Shown: positions 49,053-58,369, counted from the first letter of the stretch. The stretch: 64,000 nucleotides of DNA from Heyndrickxia vini (GCF_016772275.1 NZ_CP065425.1:1828653-1892652); one strand, 5' to 3'. Made by a program: numbers and translations. The notes: generated by a model not told the origin, from the sequence alone.

Positions 49053-49621
49053 TGTTTTTTTATTTTCTGCTGATAGTCATCATTTTTCAAAGATGTGTTG
49101 AATTGTTTATCGCCAAGAAAAATGAAAAATGTTTAAAAAATCAGGGAGCTAAAGAGTATGGGCAAAAACATTATATTTTTATGGTTATGATGCATGTTTG
49201 TTTTTTTGTTTCACTTTTAATTGAGGTACCTTTTTTTGCAAAGTCAATAAGTAGCTTATGGCCAATTTGGATTAGTTTATTTTTATTTACACAAATTGGA
49301 AGAATATGGGTCATTCAATCTTTAGGAACATTTTGGAATACCAAAATAATTGTGTTGCCTGAAGCGACCGTCATTTCAAAAGGACCTTATAAATATATAA
49401 AACATCCTAATTACCTTATTGTGACAACCGAACTATTGGTCATCCCCCTAATGTTTAAAGCGTATTTTACTTTAATTTGCTTTTTTATTTTAAATCAAAT
49501 GATTTTAGCAATACGAATCCCTTACGAAGAACGTGTACTTTTAAATGAAACTAATTATCAAACAATAAGCGAATTTCCACGTTTTTTGCCCAAACTTGTG
49601 AAACGTTCACGTTTAAAGTGA
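49052..49621 (+). CDS. bpsB: Isoprenylcysteine carboxyl methyltransferase-like protein BpsB
   Basis: A 189-residue ICMT-family membrane methyltransferase with four or five helices. The SAM-binding part GPYKYIKHPNYLIVTTE and PYEERVLL near the end are ICMT family signatures. It is expected to O-methylate the polyketide made by BpsA, as in B. subtilis (YpbQ). The ATG at 49052 overlaps the bpsA stop; GAGGTGG is at the right spacing. Its stop lies inside the next terminator. Confidence 0.92.
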   Translation: MFFYFLLIVIIFQRCVELFIAKKNEKCLKNQGAKEYGQKHYIFMVMMHVCFFVSLLIEVPFFAKSISSLWPIWISLFLFTQIGRIWVIQSLGTFWNTKIIVLPEATVISKGPYKYIKHPNYLIVTTELLVIPLMFKAYFTLICFFILNQMILAIRIPYEERVLLNETNYQTISEFPRFLPKLVKRSRLK

Positions 49622-49630
49622 ACGTTTTTT
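49601..49630 (+). terminator. Terminator of the bpsAB operon
   Basis: AAACGTTCAC (49601-49610) pairs perfectly with GTGAACGTTT (49618-49627), followed by TTTG. The right arm contains the bpsB stop codon. Confidence 0.88.
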
Positions 49631-49703
49631 GTTTTTATTCTTGGGATACATGAGAAAATCCGTTAAAATAAGAAGTATTAAATGGTAGGGAGTTATTTTC
49701 ATC

Positions 49704-52700
49704 ATGACAAAAACGATTAATAAGCAACATACTGAAGAAAGTATTAAGAACTTAATAGGACTAATTGAACGATTTGAACAAAATGGTGATATGGAGAGAG
49801 CTGATAAAGCAAAAAGGTTATTAAAAAAGCGAATTGATCATGAATTTATCATCGCTTTTTGTGGTCATTTTTCGGCAGGTAAATCAACAATGATTAATTC
49901 ATTACTTGGGGACACCGTATTACCGACAAGCCCAATTCCAACAAGCGCTAATTTGGTAAAAGTTCATAAAGCTGCTGAGGATTATGCAAAAGTATTTTAT
50001 CATGATCAACCGCCATTATTATTTCAAGCACCATATGATTTTAAAAAGGTAAAAGAATTTTGCAAGAACGGCGATGTAAGTGAAGTAGAAATCGGTCAAG
50101 CGACATCAGATCTTGCGGAAGGTGTAACAGTGATGGATACACCTGGTGTAGATTCTACTGATGATGCCCATCGGATATCGACTGAATCGGCTATCCATTT
50201 GGCGGATATTGTCTTTTATGTGATGGACTACAATCATGTACAGTCTGAATTGAATTTTATGTATACAAAAGATTTGTTGCGCAACGGTGTTGAATTATAT
50301 TTAATCATTAATCAAATAGATAAGCATAATGACGAAGAGTTATCCTTTAATGATTTTCAGAAATCTGTTAAAGAATCTTTTGCATCATGGGATGTACATC
50401 CGAACGGAATATTTTATACCACATTAAAAAAGCCGGATGATTCCAGAAATCAATTTCAAACTGTAAAAAAATTAATACAAAATACAATGAATGAAAGAGA
50501 AGCACGTATCGTTTCCTCTACAGAATCATCAGTGCATATTTTGGTCCAAGAGCATTTTAAATGGCTAAGAGAAGAGCAAGATGAAAAAGCGAAACAATAT
50601 GACGAAATTGTAAGCCAATATCCTCCGGAAAAAAGACCGACCATTTTCAAAGATGAGGAAAAAATGGTTGAACAAATGGATGAGCTTAATGCTCGGGAAG
50701 AGAAATGGAAACAAACTTTTAACAAAGAATTAGATAAAATTTTGACCAATGCTTATTTAATGCCATTTCAAACAAGAGAATTAGCAGAAAGCTATTTAGA
50801 ATCTGTCCAACCGGATTTTAAAGTTGGTTTTTTCGGGAAGAAGACAGGGCTTGTAAGAAGTGAGAGACTCGAAGCATTTTATAAAAATTTAACCACACAA
50901 GTAGATACGCAGCTTACTTGGCATCTTCGACAATTTGCAATAAATCAATTAAAGGAAGCAAAAATTGCTTCAGATGAACTGCAAAGACAGGCGCAGCAAT
51001 TATCTATTGTTTTTGATGAGTCATTAATTACAAATAGTGTAAAGCCTGGTGCGAGATTAACTGGTGAATATGTACTTAATTATTGTGATCAAATTACGGA
51101 AAGCCTTCGAAAACAAGCGAGAACGACCTGTCAGACCTTTAGAGAAGAAGTATGGCAAACATTAAATATTGATATTAAGAATCAATATACGATCTTAGAA
51201 GATCGAGTCCGTACAATTAATAAAGTAACTAATGCATTACGGGGATTGGATCAACTAGAATTAGAGAGAAACCAAAAGGAAGAAAACGTCTATCTTCCTA
51301 TTTCAAACGTGGATGAATTATATCTTTCAATACGAAGTGAATGGGAAAATAATGAAAAAGCAATACGAATCTACTCACCAGAAAATGAAAAAGATGAAGA
51401 AAAAAGTAATGAAAGCGAAAAAATACCCGAAACAAAAAAGGATAATATATCCGTTAATCCTTCACTTTCTATTGAAAGGACGATAGAAAAACTTAAAAAG
51501 GCAGTTTTCCTTTTAAAGGATAAAAAAGGATTTCAACGTGTAACAGATGTTTTGGCCGCAAAATCGAAGAGATTAGAAAATCGTGAATATACAATTGCAT
51601 TATTCGGGGCATTCAGTGCAGGAAAATCCTCATTTGCTAATGCATTGTTAGGGGAAAAAGTATTACCTGTTTCACCTAATCCAACAACTGCAGCAATAAA
51701 TCGAATTTGCCCGCCCACAAGGGAGAATAAGCATGGATCAGCCATTGTACATTTAAAATCAAACCAACATGTACTGGAAGATGTGCAAAAATCGCTTAAG
51801 TTCTTCGGAACAAACTGCAGTCAACTAGTAGATGCAGAGAATATTATTCAAAAAGTGATTCAAAGTGCATCAGGTAGTGATAAAGAAAAGATTCATTTAT
51901 CGTTTTTAAAGGCATTTTTATTAGGTTTTCCAAAATATAAGGAAAAGCTTGGAGAAGACATAGTAACGGATTTACAAGAGTTTCGTGGTTTCGTAGCTAA
52001 TGAATCCCAATCGTGTTTTGTTGAATCAATTGATTTGTATTATGATTCAGAATTGGCTCGAAAAGGTATTACTTTAGTTGATACACCAGGGGCAGATTCG
52101 ATTAATGCACGTCATACAGGAGTTGCTTTTGAATACATCAAAAACTCGGATGCAATTCTGTTTGTCACATATTATAATCATGCATTCTCAAAGGCTGACC
52201 GAGAGTTTCTTATTCAATTGGGAAGGGTAAAGGATGCATTTGAATTAGATAAAATGTTTTTTATCATTAATGCTATAGATCTGGCCAATTCAGAAGACGA
52301 ACTTAATGAAGTTCAAACCTATGTCCATGATCAATTGACCCAGTATGGGATTCGTTTTCCACGTATTTTTGGTGTCTCCAGTTTATTAGCATTAACAGAA
52401 GAGGTAAGTAAGTCAAGGATTAATCTATTTAAAAACGAATTCAATCATTTTCTTGAGACTGATTTAATGAAAATGACTATACAATCTGCAGATATAGAAT
52501 TCCAAAAAGGAATCCAGATTCTCGATTCCTATATTGCAACGGCATTGGAAGGTAAAGAAGAAAAAGAAAATAAAAAACACGAATTGCTTAAGCGTAAAGA
52601 GCAAGTCCACTCACTGCTAACAAGTTTTACGTCCGATTTTGTAATGAATAAATTGCTGCAAGAACAAAAAGAACTCTTATTCTATGTTAAACAAAGAGTG

Positions 52701-53306
52701 TTTTATCGTTTTCCTGATTTCTTTAAAGAGGCATTCAACCCGGCAGTAATTCAAAAAAATAATAAAAGTGCGTTATCTATTGCATTAGATGATTTACTAG
52801 AGAGTATTGGCTATGATTTTTCACAAGAATTGCGTGCCACATCGCTTAGATTAGAGAATATTGTAAAAGAAGCCTTCGCACAGCAATTAAATCAATTTTC
52901 TGAGCAAATAGCGAAAATACAAAAAGATATACAGATCTCAAATTTTGAATGTAATCGTATGACAACCCCAACCTATCCGAATGCTTTCGAAAAGGTATCA
53001 AAAGTTTCATTTGAAAAAACCTTCAAGCATTTTAAAAATGCTAAATCATTTTTTGAAAAAAATGAAAAACAATTAATGCAAGATGAACTAGAAGAATTAC
53101 TTCGTCCGTTAGCTGACGAATATATCGAGCAACAGGGAATTGTAATTCAACACAGCTTTACATTATTTATTGAACAACAATTTTCTCGGATGATTGAAGA
53201 GTTACTTCAAGATATACTCGAACAATATAATGGTTGGTTTGAAATTTTAGAAGACCATATTGATGTGAATGAATGGGTGGAAATTCGAAATCAATTAGCG
53301 ATATAG
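49704..53306 (+). CDS. dynA: Dynamin-like membrane GTPase with two GTPase domains
   Basis: A 1200-residue bacterial dynamin (YpbR/DynA) that tethers and fuses membranes and helps cells withstand membrane stress and phage. It is an internal fusion of two dynamin units: P-loop 1 GHFSAGKST near residue 53 with DTPGVDS, and P-loop 2 GAFSAGKSS near residue 634 with DTPGADS. Helical stalk regions fill the gaps, and hydrophobic paddle segments are present in both halves. The ATG follows TAGGGAGTTA. Same neighbours as in B. subtilis. Confidence 0.96.
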   Translation: MTKTINKQHTEESIKNLIGLIERFEQNGDMERADKAKRLLKKRIDHEFIIAFCGHFSAGKSTMINSLLGDTVLPTSPIPTSANLVKVHKAAEDYAKVFYHDQPPLLFQAPYDFKKVKEFCKNGDVSEVEIGQATSDLAEGVTVMDTPGVDSTDDAHRISTESAIHLADIVFYVMDYNHVQSELNFMYTKDLLRNGVELYLIINQIDKHNDEELSFNDFQKSVKESFASWDVHPNGIFYTTLKKPDDSRNQFQTVKKLIQNTMNEREARIVSSTESSVHILVQEHFKWLREEQDEKAKQYDEIVSQYPPEKRPTIFKDEEKMVEQMDELNAREEKWKQTFNKELDKILTNAYLMPFQTRELAESYLESVQPDFKVGFFGKKTGLVRSERLEAFYKNLTTQVDTQLTWHLRQFAINQLKEAKIASDELQRQAQQLSIVFDESLITNSVKPGARLTGEYVLNYCDQITESLRKQARTTCQTFREEVWQTLNIDIKNQYTILEDRVRTINKVTNALRGLDQLELERNQKEENVYLPISNVDELYLSIRSEWENNEKAIRIYSPENEKDEEKSNESEKIPETKKDNISVNPSLSIERTIEKLKKAVFLLKDKKGFQRVTDVLAAKSKRLENREYTIALFGAFSAGKSSFANALLGEKVLPVSPNPTTAAINRICPPTRENKHGSAIVHLKSNQHVLEDVQKSLKFFGTNCSQLVDAENIIQKVIQSASGSDKEKIHLSFLKAFLLGFPKYKEKLGEDIVTDLQEFRGFVANESQSCFVESIDLYYDSELARKGITLVDTPGADSINARHTGVAFEYIKNSDAILFVTYYNHAFSKADREFLIQLGRVKDAFELDKMFFIINAIDLANSEDELNEVQTYVHDQLTQYGIRFPRIFGVSSLLALTEEVSKSRINLFKNEFNHFLETDLMKMTIQSADIEFQKGIQILDSYIATALEGKEEKENKKHELLKRKEQVHSLLTSFTSDFVMNKLLQEQKELLFYVKQRVFYRFPDFFKEAFNPAVIQKNNKSALSIALDDLLESIGYDFSQELRATSLRLENIVKEAFAQQLNQFSEQIAKIQKDIQISNFECNRMTTPTYPNAFEKVSKVSFEKTFKHFKNAKSFFEKNEKQLMQDELEELLRPLADEYIEQQGIVIQHSFTLFIEQQFSRMIEELLQDILEQYNGWFEILEDHIDVNEWVEIRNQLAI

Positions 53307-53331
53307 ATGAATTACGGAAAGGGAGAGATTT

Positions 53332-53514
53332 TTGAAACAAAACCGATTTCACGCTTGTGCCACATGCATTCATTTTTCTGCGGTTAGGATCGAACAGGGA
53401 ATGAAGTATACTTGTAGACGCTTAGGCTATGATACGAAACCACATTACACGTTCGATTGTTGGAGTCCAAAGGAACATATTAAGAAATTGATAGCAAAAG
53501 AACAGGAGGAGTGA
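53332..53514 (+). CDS. Small cysteine-rich protein, unknown
   Basis: A 60-residue protein from a TTG start after AAAGGGAGAG. Four Cys (residues 9, 12, 28, 43) are arranged C-x2-C-x15-C-x14-C with a His and a basic segment (YTCRRLG), suggesting a small zinc-binding fold. Its end overlaps the ribosome site of the next gene by a few bases, so it is likely co-transcribed with it. Located between dynA and the sulfurtransferase; I do not know the family's function. Confidence 0.75.
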   Translation: MKQNRFHACATCIHFSAVRIEQGMKYTCRRLGYDTKPHYTFDCWSPKEHIKKLIAKEQEE

Positions 53515-53516
53515 TG

Positions 53517-54347
53517 ATGGAATACATTGTCGATTTAGAATGGCTAAAAGATAATTTATATAATAAAGAGATGAGAATTATCGACTGTCGTTTTTCTTTA
53601 AGTGATCCATTAGCAGGTGAATGTGCATATAAGAAAGAACATATTCCCGGAGCAGTTTATTTTGATTTAGAGAAAGATTTATCAGCTACACCAGCCGAGC
53701 ATGGTGGCAGACATCCTCTACCGCACACACACTCTATTAAAGAAAAACTGGAATTATCCGGAATTAATGAGCAAAGTAAAATAATCGTTTATGATGGCGG
53801 AACTGGAGAAAATGCTAGTAGGTTTTGGTGGATACTTAATTATTTAGGCAATGAAAATGTATTTATATTAAATGGGGGATATGATGCTTGGAAACAAGCA
53901 AATTACCCAACTGATAATATTATACCCGTCTTTAAAAGGGCTACTTTTAATGTATCTTGTAAGCAGTCAATGCTTGCCACAATTTCAGATGTAAAAAAAG
54001 CGATTCAACAAGGTGACGTTATTTTAATTGACTCTCGAGCATACAATCGGTTTATCGGACTGGAAGAACCAATAGATAAAAAGAAGGGGCATATTCCCAG
54101 TGCAATAAATAAAGTATGGACTGATGGATTTAAAGATGGATTTTGGAAATCTGTAGATGAGCAAAAAAAACGTTTTTCAGAATGGAACAAATCTGATTCA
54201 TTTATTGTTTACTGTGGTTCAGGTGTGACTGCAACACCCAATATTATTGCCTTATTAGAAGCAGGTTTTACTAATGTTCGGCTATATGCAGGGAGCTTTT
54301 CCGATTGGGTATCTTATGGCGAAAACCCGATTGAAACAGGAGAATAA
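53517..54347 (+). CDS. Sulfurtransferase with two rhodanese domains
   Basis: A 276-residue thiosulfate or 3-mercaptopyruvate sulfurtransferase. Two rhodanese repeats (about 1-130 and 145-275) are seen, with RFSLSDPLAG and GAVYFDLEKDLS in the first. The active Cys lies in YCGSGVTATPN; the loop CGSGVTA is typical of mercaptopyruvate sulfurtransferases. Three start codons stand in tandem at 53511-53519; AGGAGG at 53504 favours the ATG at 53517. Linkage to the small Cys-rich gene before it is notable. Confidence 0.93.
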   Translation: MEYIVDLEWLKDNLYNKEMRIIDCRFSLSDPLAGECAYKKEHIPGAVYFDLEKDLSATPAEHGGRHPLPHTHSIKEKLELSGINEQSKIIVYDGGTGENASRFWWILNYLGNENVFILNGGYDAWKQANYPTDNIIPVFKRATFNVSCKQSMLATISDVKKAIQQGDVILIDSRAYNRFIGLEEPIDKKKGHIPSAINKVWTDGFKDGFWKSVDEQKKRFSEWNKSDSFIVYCGSGVTATPNIIALLEAGFTNVRLYAGSFSDWVSYGENPIETGE

Positions 54348-54354
54348 TATGTTA

Positions 54355-54386
54355 AAGGGGCATTGTGTAAACACAAATTGTCCCTT
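54355..54386 (+). other. Hairpin between the sulfurtransferase and ypcP
   Basis: AAGGGGCATTGTGT pairs with ACACAA-TTGTCCCTT (two-base bulge), without a T tract. It ends six bases before a TATAAT (54392-54397) that may be part of the ypcP promoter, so it could be an operator or a weak terminator. Confidence 0.4.
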
Positions 54387-54457
54387 CATGTTATAATAGT
54401 AGTTGTATCATTTTAAAGAAGATTATAGGGTAATTCCCTTTAAATAGAGGTGCAGAT

Positions 54458-55360
54458 ATGGAAAACAAACCACATTTATTACTAGTAGATGGAATGGCAT
54501 TACTTTTTCGCTCATTTTATGCAACAAGTGTAACAGGTCAATTTATGATGAATTCCAAAGGGATGCCCACCAACGCTGTGCAAGGCTTTATGAAGCATTT
54601 ATTTTATGCGTTGGAGGATATCGAACCATCTCATACAGCAATTTGTTGGGATATGGGTAGTAAAACCTTTCGTAACGAGATGTTTGATGGATACAAAGCC
54701 AATCGCTCAGCACCGCCAATTGAGCTTATTCCCCAATTTGACCTTGTCAAAGATGTTGTAGAGGCATTTCAGTTACCCAATCATGGTCTAGTAGGGTATG
54801 AGGCGGATGATTGTATTGGAACGATTGCAAAAGCAATGAAAAATATAGCAAATGTTACGATTTTAACGGGTGATAAAGATTTATTACAGCTCTTAGATAA
54901 ACATATTGAAGTTCGTATTCTGCAAAAAGGATTTGGAAACTATAAAATATACTCCGAAAGCCTATTTCAAGAAGAATTAGGACTTACACCGAAGCAGTTT
55001 ATTGATGTAAAAGCTCTGATGGGTGATACAAGTGATGGGTACCCAGGGGTTAAAGGCATTGGAGAAAAAACAGCATTGAAATTAATACAAGAGCATGGGT
55101 CAATAGAAGAATTACTTGTAAATATTGATCGTTTAACACCAGGACAACGTAAGAAAATTGAAGAAGATTTGGAAATGCTCCACTTATCAAGAAAATTAGC
55201 TGAAATTAATTGTCAAGTACCCATTCATTTTTCACTAGAAACGTCATTGCGTAAACAAATTCCTAACTCCTTTATTGAACTAATTGAAGAACTTGAATTG
55301 AAAAATATTCGTCGTCATCTTATACAATCTAAATGGGCAGAAAACATTGCATTAGCTTAA
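54458..55360 (+). CDS. ypcP: 5'-3' exonuclease YpcP
   Basis: A 300-residue flap endonuclease/5'-3' exonuclease, resembling the N-terminal domain of DNA polymerase I. Metal-binding acids occur in LLVDGMALLFRSFYA, in YEADDCIGTIA and in LTGDKDLLQL, and the helix-3-turn-helix DNA clamp is seen in GVKGIGEKTALKLI. It removes RNA primers at Okazaki fragments in B. subtilis. The ATG follows AGAGGTGCAG. A large bidirectional terminator follows its stop. Confidence 0.95.
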   Translation: MENKPHLLLVDGMALLFRSFYATSVTGQFMMNSKGMPTNAVQGFMKHLFYALEDIEPSHTAICWDMGSKTFRNEMFDGYKANRSAPPIELIPQFDLVKDVVEAFQLPNHGLVGYEADDCIGTIAKAMKNIANVTILTGDKDLLQLLDKHIEVRILQKGFGNYKIYSESLFQEELGLTPKQFIDVKALMGDTSDGYPGVKGIGEKTALKLIQEHGSIEELLVNIDRLTPGQRKKIEEDLEMLHLSRKLAEINCQVPIHFSLETSLRKQIPNSFIELIEELELKNIRRHLIQSKWAENIALA

Positions 55361-55408
55361 AAAGATGAAAAAGCAGACTTTTTTTGAAGACTGCTTTTTC
55401 ATCTTTTT
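55359..55408. terminator. Bidirectional terminator between ypcP and sspL
   Basis: AAAAAGATGAAAAAGCAG (55359-55376) pairs perfectly with CTGCTTTTTCATCTTTTT (55391-55408). Its 5' arm begins with the ypcP stop codon. sspL, on the opposite strand, ends at 55416. Confidence 0.88.
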
Positions 55409-55415
55409 CGCATTA

Positions 55416-55556
55416 TTATTTTTTATTTAGTTTTTTTGCAGCATTTTCTAGCTTAGACTTTGGCTCTTCTGCAAACTCGACATCATCTTGTCCCCAGCCT
55501 TGTGGATTGACACCTGGTGCAATTGCTTTCCCTCTATTATTATTTTTCTTTGCCAA
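55416..55556 (-). CDS. sspL: Small acid-soluble spore protein SspL
   Basis: A 46-residue protein: NNRGKAIAPGVNPQGWG, then EFAEEPKSKLENAAKK. The PGVNPQG element, an EPKS segment and a Lys/Asn-rich end match the SspL family, as does the place between ypcP and the RNase H genes in Bacillus. The start is TTG at 55556, following GGAGGTGAT. It is a minor forespore-made protein that remains in the spore core; specific function is unknown. Too short to attract notice in usual gene calls. Confidence 0.8.
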   Translation of the reverse strand: MAKKNNNRGKAIAPGVNPQGWGQDDVEFAEEPKSKLENAAKKLNKK

Positions 55557-55699
55557 AAAAATCACCTCCACTTATAGAATTTCCAAAATAATAAATATCA
55601 ACATTAATTCACGAAATAACTTTTCCAAGGAAGTAATAGTCATAAAATCTATTTTACTGTACAATAGAAAAGGATGTTTATTGGGGAGCGAGGAGAAAA

Positions 55700-55981
55700 A
55701 TGGAACATAGCAATATTTCACTAGATGAATATCTTCTATTATTAAGAGAAAAAGGTTTTAAATTTGAAGATGATGTAATTGGTTTTATTTATTTTGGTAA
55801 ACAATATACGAATGCTTCAGATCAAACAATAAAGGCAGCGATAGAAATTACATTAAAAACACAGAAGCATTTCGATGGTAGCTTTTATATGTCATTATTA
55901 GAAACATTTAAAAACAAAAATATCGAGTCAAGGAATCAAGCATATACATACGTTCAACAAATAGGTTTGCTGCCTGCATAG
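55700..55981 (+). CDS. Small conserved protein (DUF6123-like)
   Basis: A 93-residue soluble protein starting after GCGAGGAGAAAA. Patterns include SLDEYLLLLREKGF, VIGFIYFGKQYTN and AAIEITLKTQKHFDGSF. I believe it is the DUF6123 family of Bacillales, but this is from memory. The terminator after it starts at its stop codon. No catalytic motif, no signal peptide. Gene between sspL and a convergent EamA transporter. Confidence 0.75.
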   Translation: MEHSNISLDEYLLLLREKGFKFEDDVIGFIYFGKQYTNASDQTIKAAIEITLKTQKHFDGSFYMSLLETFKNKNIESRNQAYTYVQQIGLLPA

Positions 55982-56014
55982 AAAAGTGCATTCTCACTAG
56001 AATGCACTTTTTTT
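55982..56014. terminator. Bidirectional terminator between the DUF6123-like gene and an EamA gene
   Basis: A perfect stem AAAAGTGCATTCT (55982-55994) and AGAATGCACTTTT (55999-56011), with T's after. The minus-strand EamA gene ends inside it. Confidence 0.92.
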
Positions 56015-56923
56015 GTTCGTTTTTTTCATAAGTAATTTTAACTTAAGATTACTCGGTAGTTCTGCAATAATCATACCAATTAAAATAAAAATGCACCCAA
56101 TTGTAGCTCCTATAGTAAGTCTGTCATCTATCCAAAAATAGGAGGTAATTGCTGCAAAAACTGGCTCCATCGTTAATATAATTGCAACTCTTGTTGGTGA
56201 AGTTGATTTTTGGGAGTTTGTTTGAATAAAAAAAGCTGCAGCAGTTCCTAAAATGGCAGTAATCATTATTGCAAACATCAATGGTTTTGAAGATAAGATT
56301 TCAGGCTCCAAAATAAGCTTCCAATCTTCAAATAATAGAGAACTTATTGTACAAAGTAATGCTACAGTAAAAATCTGGATTGTTGTGAGTGTAAGTACAG
56401 AACTCCTTTTTGCGAATATGTCGGTAAAAATAATATGAAATGCAAAACCAAAGGTACAAAGTAATACGTAAAAATCACCGACTGAAAAAGATGAAGCCCC
56501 TTTGACTGCTAATAAATACAATCCAATTGCAGCTATACTTGATCCAAAAATGGCAGATAGTTTTGGTCTGTTTTTTAAAAAAATATATGAAATAATGGGT
56601 ACCATCACAACACTTAATCCTGTAATAAAACCAGCTTTTGAAGGTGTAGTGTAAAGCAATCCGATCGTTTGAAGGGAGTATCCTATAAATAAGCAACATC
56701 CTAAAATAACACCAGGAAATAATGCGGATAATTGAAATTTCATTTTTCCTTTATTTTGAAATAAATAAACGATGAAAATAATAATACCCGCAAGGAAGAA
56801 ACGGATTGCATTAAACAATATAGGTGGTAAGAGATCAATGGCATTTTGGACAACAACAAATGTCGCACCCCAAATGAAGGCGACAAACAATAAGGATAGT
56901 TCAGCTATGACTTTTTTATTCAA
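55997..56923 (-). CDS. EamA/DMT family transporter
   Basis: A 308-residue ten-helix transporter of the EamA type, with LFVAFIWGATFVVVQ in the first helix and SPTRVAIILTMEPVFAAITSYFW in the second repeat, including the family Glu-Pro. It begins at TTG 56923, which overlaps the stop of the RNase H gene (TTGA), after GGAGGGG. It ends in a Lys-rich tail. Substrate unknown. It is the second EamA gene in this window and clearly a different paralog. Confidence 0.9.
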   Translation of the reverse strand: MNKKVIAELSLLFVAFIWGATFVVVQNAIDLLPPILFNAIRFFLAGIIIFIVYLFQNKGKMKFQLSALFPGVILGCCLFIGYSLQTIGLLYTTPSKAGFITGLSVVMVPIISYIFLKNRPKLSAIFGSSIAAIGLYLLAVKGASSFSVGDFYVLLCTFGFAFHIIFTDIFAKRSSVLTLTTIQIFTVALLCTISSLLFEDWKLILEPEILSSKPLMFAIMITAILGTAAAFFIQTNSQKSTSPTRVAIILTMEPVFAAITSYFWIDDRLTIGATIGCIFILIGMIIAELPSNLKLKLLMKKTNKKSAF

Positions 56924-57324
56924 TAGTTCCCCTCCAATACTTCAAGCTGGATTGCCTTTCTGGCTAAATCATCTGCGGTTTTATTTTCAGAACTTGGAAT
57001 CCATTTGATAAAAAATAGATCAAAAGATTTTATCAAAGTAAGTATACGATTCAATAATAATTTATATTTTTCTTTTTTTGTATATGCCTTTTCTACTGCG
57101 TTAACCACTGCGGAAGAATCAGATCGAACAGATATTGTTTGGAAATTGAGTGATTGACAAATTTCAAGCGCTTTAATTAAAGCAAGGAATTCCGCTTCAT
57201 GATTATTACATATGCCAAGCGGAATTGAATATCGTTCAACTTGACCTTGATGTTTAATAAAAATTCCTGCTCCACTTTTTCCGGGATCTCCTGCACTTGC
57301 CCCATCTATATAAACCTCAATCAA
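56920..57324 (-). CDS. ypdQ: RNase H-like protein YpdQ type
   Basis: A 134-residue ribonuclease HI-like domain. All four metal-binding acids are placed as expected: Asp7 in VYIDGAS, Glu45 in NNHEAEF, Asp69 in VRSDSS and Asp in NKTADDLA. So it may be an active RNase H that cuts RNA in RNA-DNA hybrids. The TTG start at 57324 is preceded by GGAGTGG. It ends inside the EamA start, suggesting coupling. B. subtilis carries ypdQ and ypeP here, reported to have little or no RNase H activity. Confidence 0.9.
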   Translation of the reverse strand: MIEVYIDGASAGDPGKSGAGIFIKHQGQVERYSIPLGICNNHEAEFLALIKALEICQSLNFQTISVRSDSSAVVNAVEKAYTKKEKYKLLLNRILTLIKSFDLFFIKWIPSSENKTADDLARKAIQLEVLEGNY

Positions 57325-57478
57325 ATATGTCCACTCCTAACTTAAACGATGTATAATAGAACACATTATCACTGTAATTCTAACTATATTGTAATATAAA
57401 TACATAATAATAAAAGGGAAACATTTTAAATGTTAAGGGAAAACTATACATTACAATCATCTAGAAGGGAAAAGGAAG

Positions 57479-58132
57479 ATGAATTATAAAATTAAGTGGC
57501 AATATAAAGGCACGAATACAGAGTCAATTTTATTAGAATCAGAATGGGCCTCAAATAGCATAATTGAGTCATTAATGAATGATTTTCTTAAAACGGGGAG
57601 AACAGTTGATCTATCTATTGTTGATGAAATGGGCAACGAATGGACAAAAAAGGAATTTTTAAAGTTGAAAAACACGACTGAAAAAGAACCGCAAAATATC
57701 GTCATATATTTCGATGGAGGATTTGATTTACAAACAGGATTATCAGGAATAGGAATGGTCATCTATTATGATAAAGATGGTAAATCATATCGGCTTCGTG
57801 CCAATGATCAATTATCGGAATTAGAATCTAATAATGAAGCGGAATATGCAGCATTATATAATGCTGTCATGTTATTAGAAGATTTAAACGTTAAGTTTAT
57901 TCCATGTACGATTCGCGGTGATTCACATGGCCTATTGAAGCAATTAACAGGAGAATGGCCGTGTTTGGAGCAAAATCTAAATCGATGGTTGGATCGGATT
58001 GAAGAAAAGATAAATAAACTTGGGCTAAAGCCATTATACGAACCAATTACAAGGAAGCAAAATAAAGAAGCGGATCAACTTGCATCTCAAGCATTAAAAA
58101 ATACAATAGTGAATAGTCATATTGAACTTTAA
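57479..58132 (+). CDS. ypeP: RNase H-like domain protein YpeP
   Basis: A 217-residue protein with an N-terminal region of about 70 residues unlike RNase H, then a RNase HI-like domain. IYFDGGFDLQTG, SNNEAEYAAL, IRGDSHGLL and NKEADQLASQA hold the four metal-binding acids. It diverges from ypdQ by 154 bases, and ypeQ follows by 31 bases. The ATG follows GAAGGGAAAAGG. Function unknown: similar to YpeP of B. subtilis. Confidence 0.9.
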   Translation: MNYKIKWQYKGTNTESILLESEWASNSIIESLMNDFLKTGRTVDLSIVDEMGNEWTKKEFLKLKNTTEKEPQNIVIYFDGGFDLQTGLSGIGMVIYYDKDGKSYRLRANDQLSELESNNEAEYAALYNAVMLLEDLNVKFIPCTIRGDSHGLLKQLTGEWPCLEQNLNRWLDRIEEKINKLGLKPLYEPITRKQNKEADQLASQALKNTIVNSHIEL

Positions 58133-58163
58133 GTCGGGTGTGGAAAAAGAAAGGAAGTTTTCG

Positions 58164-58355
58164 ATGGAAAGATCTAAACTACTACTTGAAATAAACGGAA
58201 TATTATCAACCTATTGCGGAGATTGTCTTGTTAAGTCGACTTTACGAAAAGAGTATAATAAAACATATGCACATCAATTTTGTATTCAAAAATGTACTGT
58301 AGGCGAGCAATTAAAAGAACTTGGAAAACAGCTAGCATATTCACATAAACGGTAA
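58164..58355 (+). CDS. ypeQ: Zinc-finger protein YpeQ
   Basis: A 63-residue protein with CGDC and, 22 residues later, CIQKC, a C-x2-C...C-x3-C zinc site as in the YpeQ family. The ATG at 58164 follows AAAGGAAG; the in-frame ATG at 58122 is in ypeP. Possibly co-transcribed with ypeP. Exact function unknown. Confidence 0.88.
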   Translation: MERSKLLLEINGILSTYCGDCLVKSTLRKEYNKTYAHQFCIQKCTVGEQLKELGKQLAYSHKR

Positions 58356-58369
58356 AAAACGATGTATCC

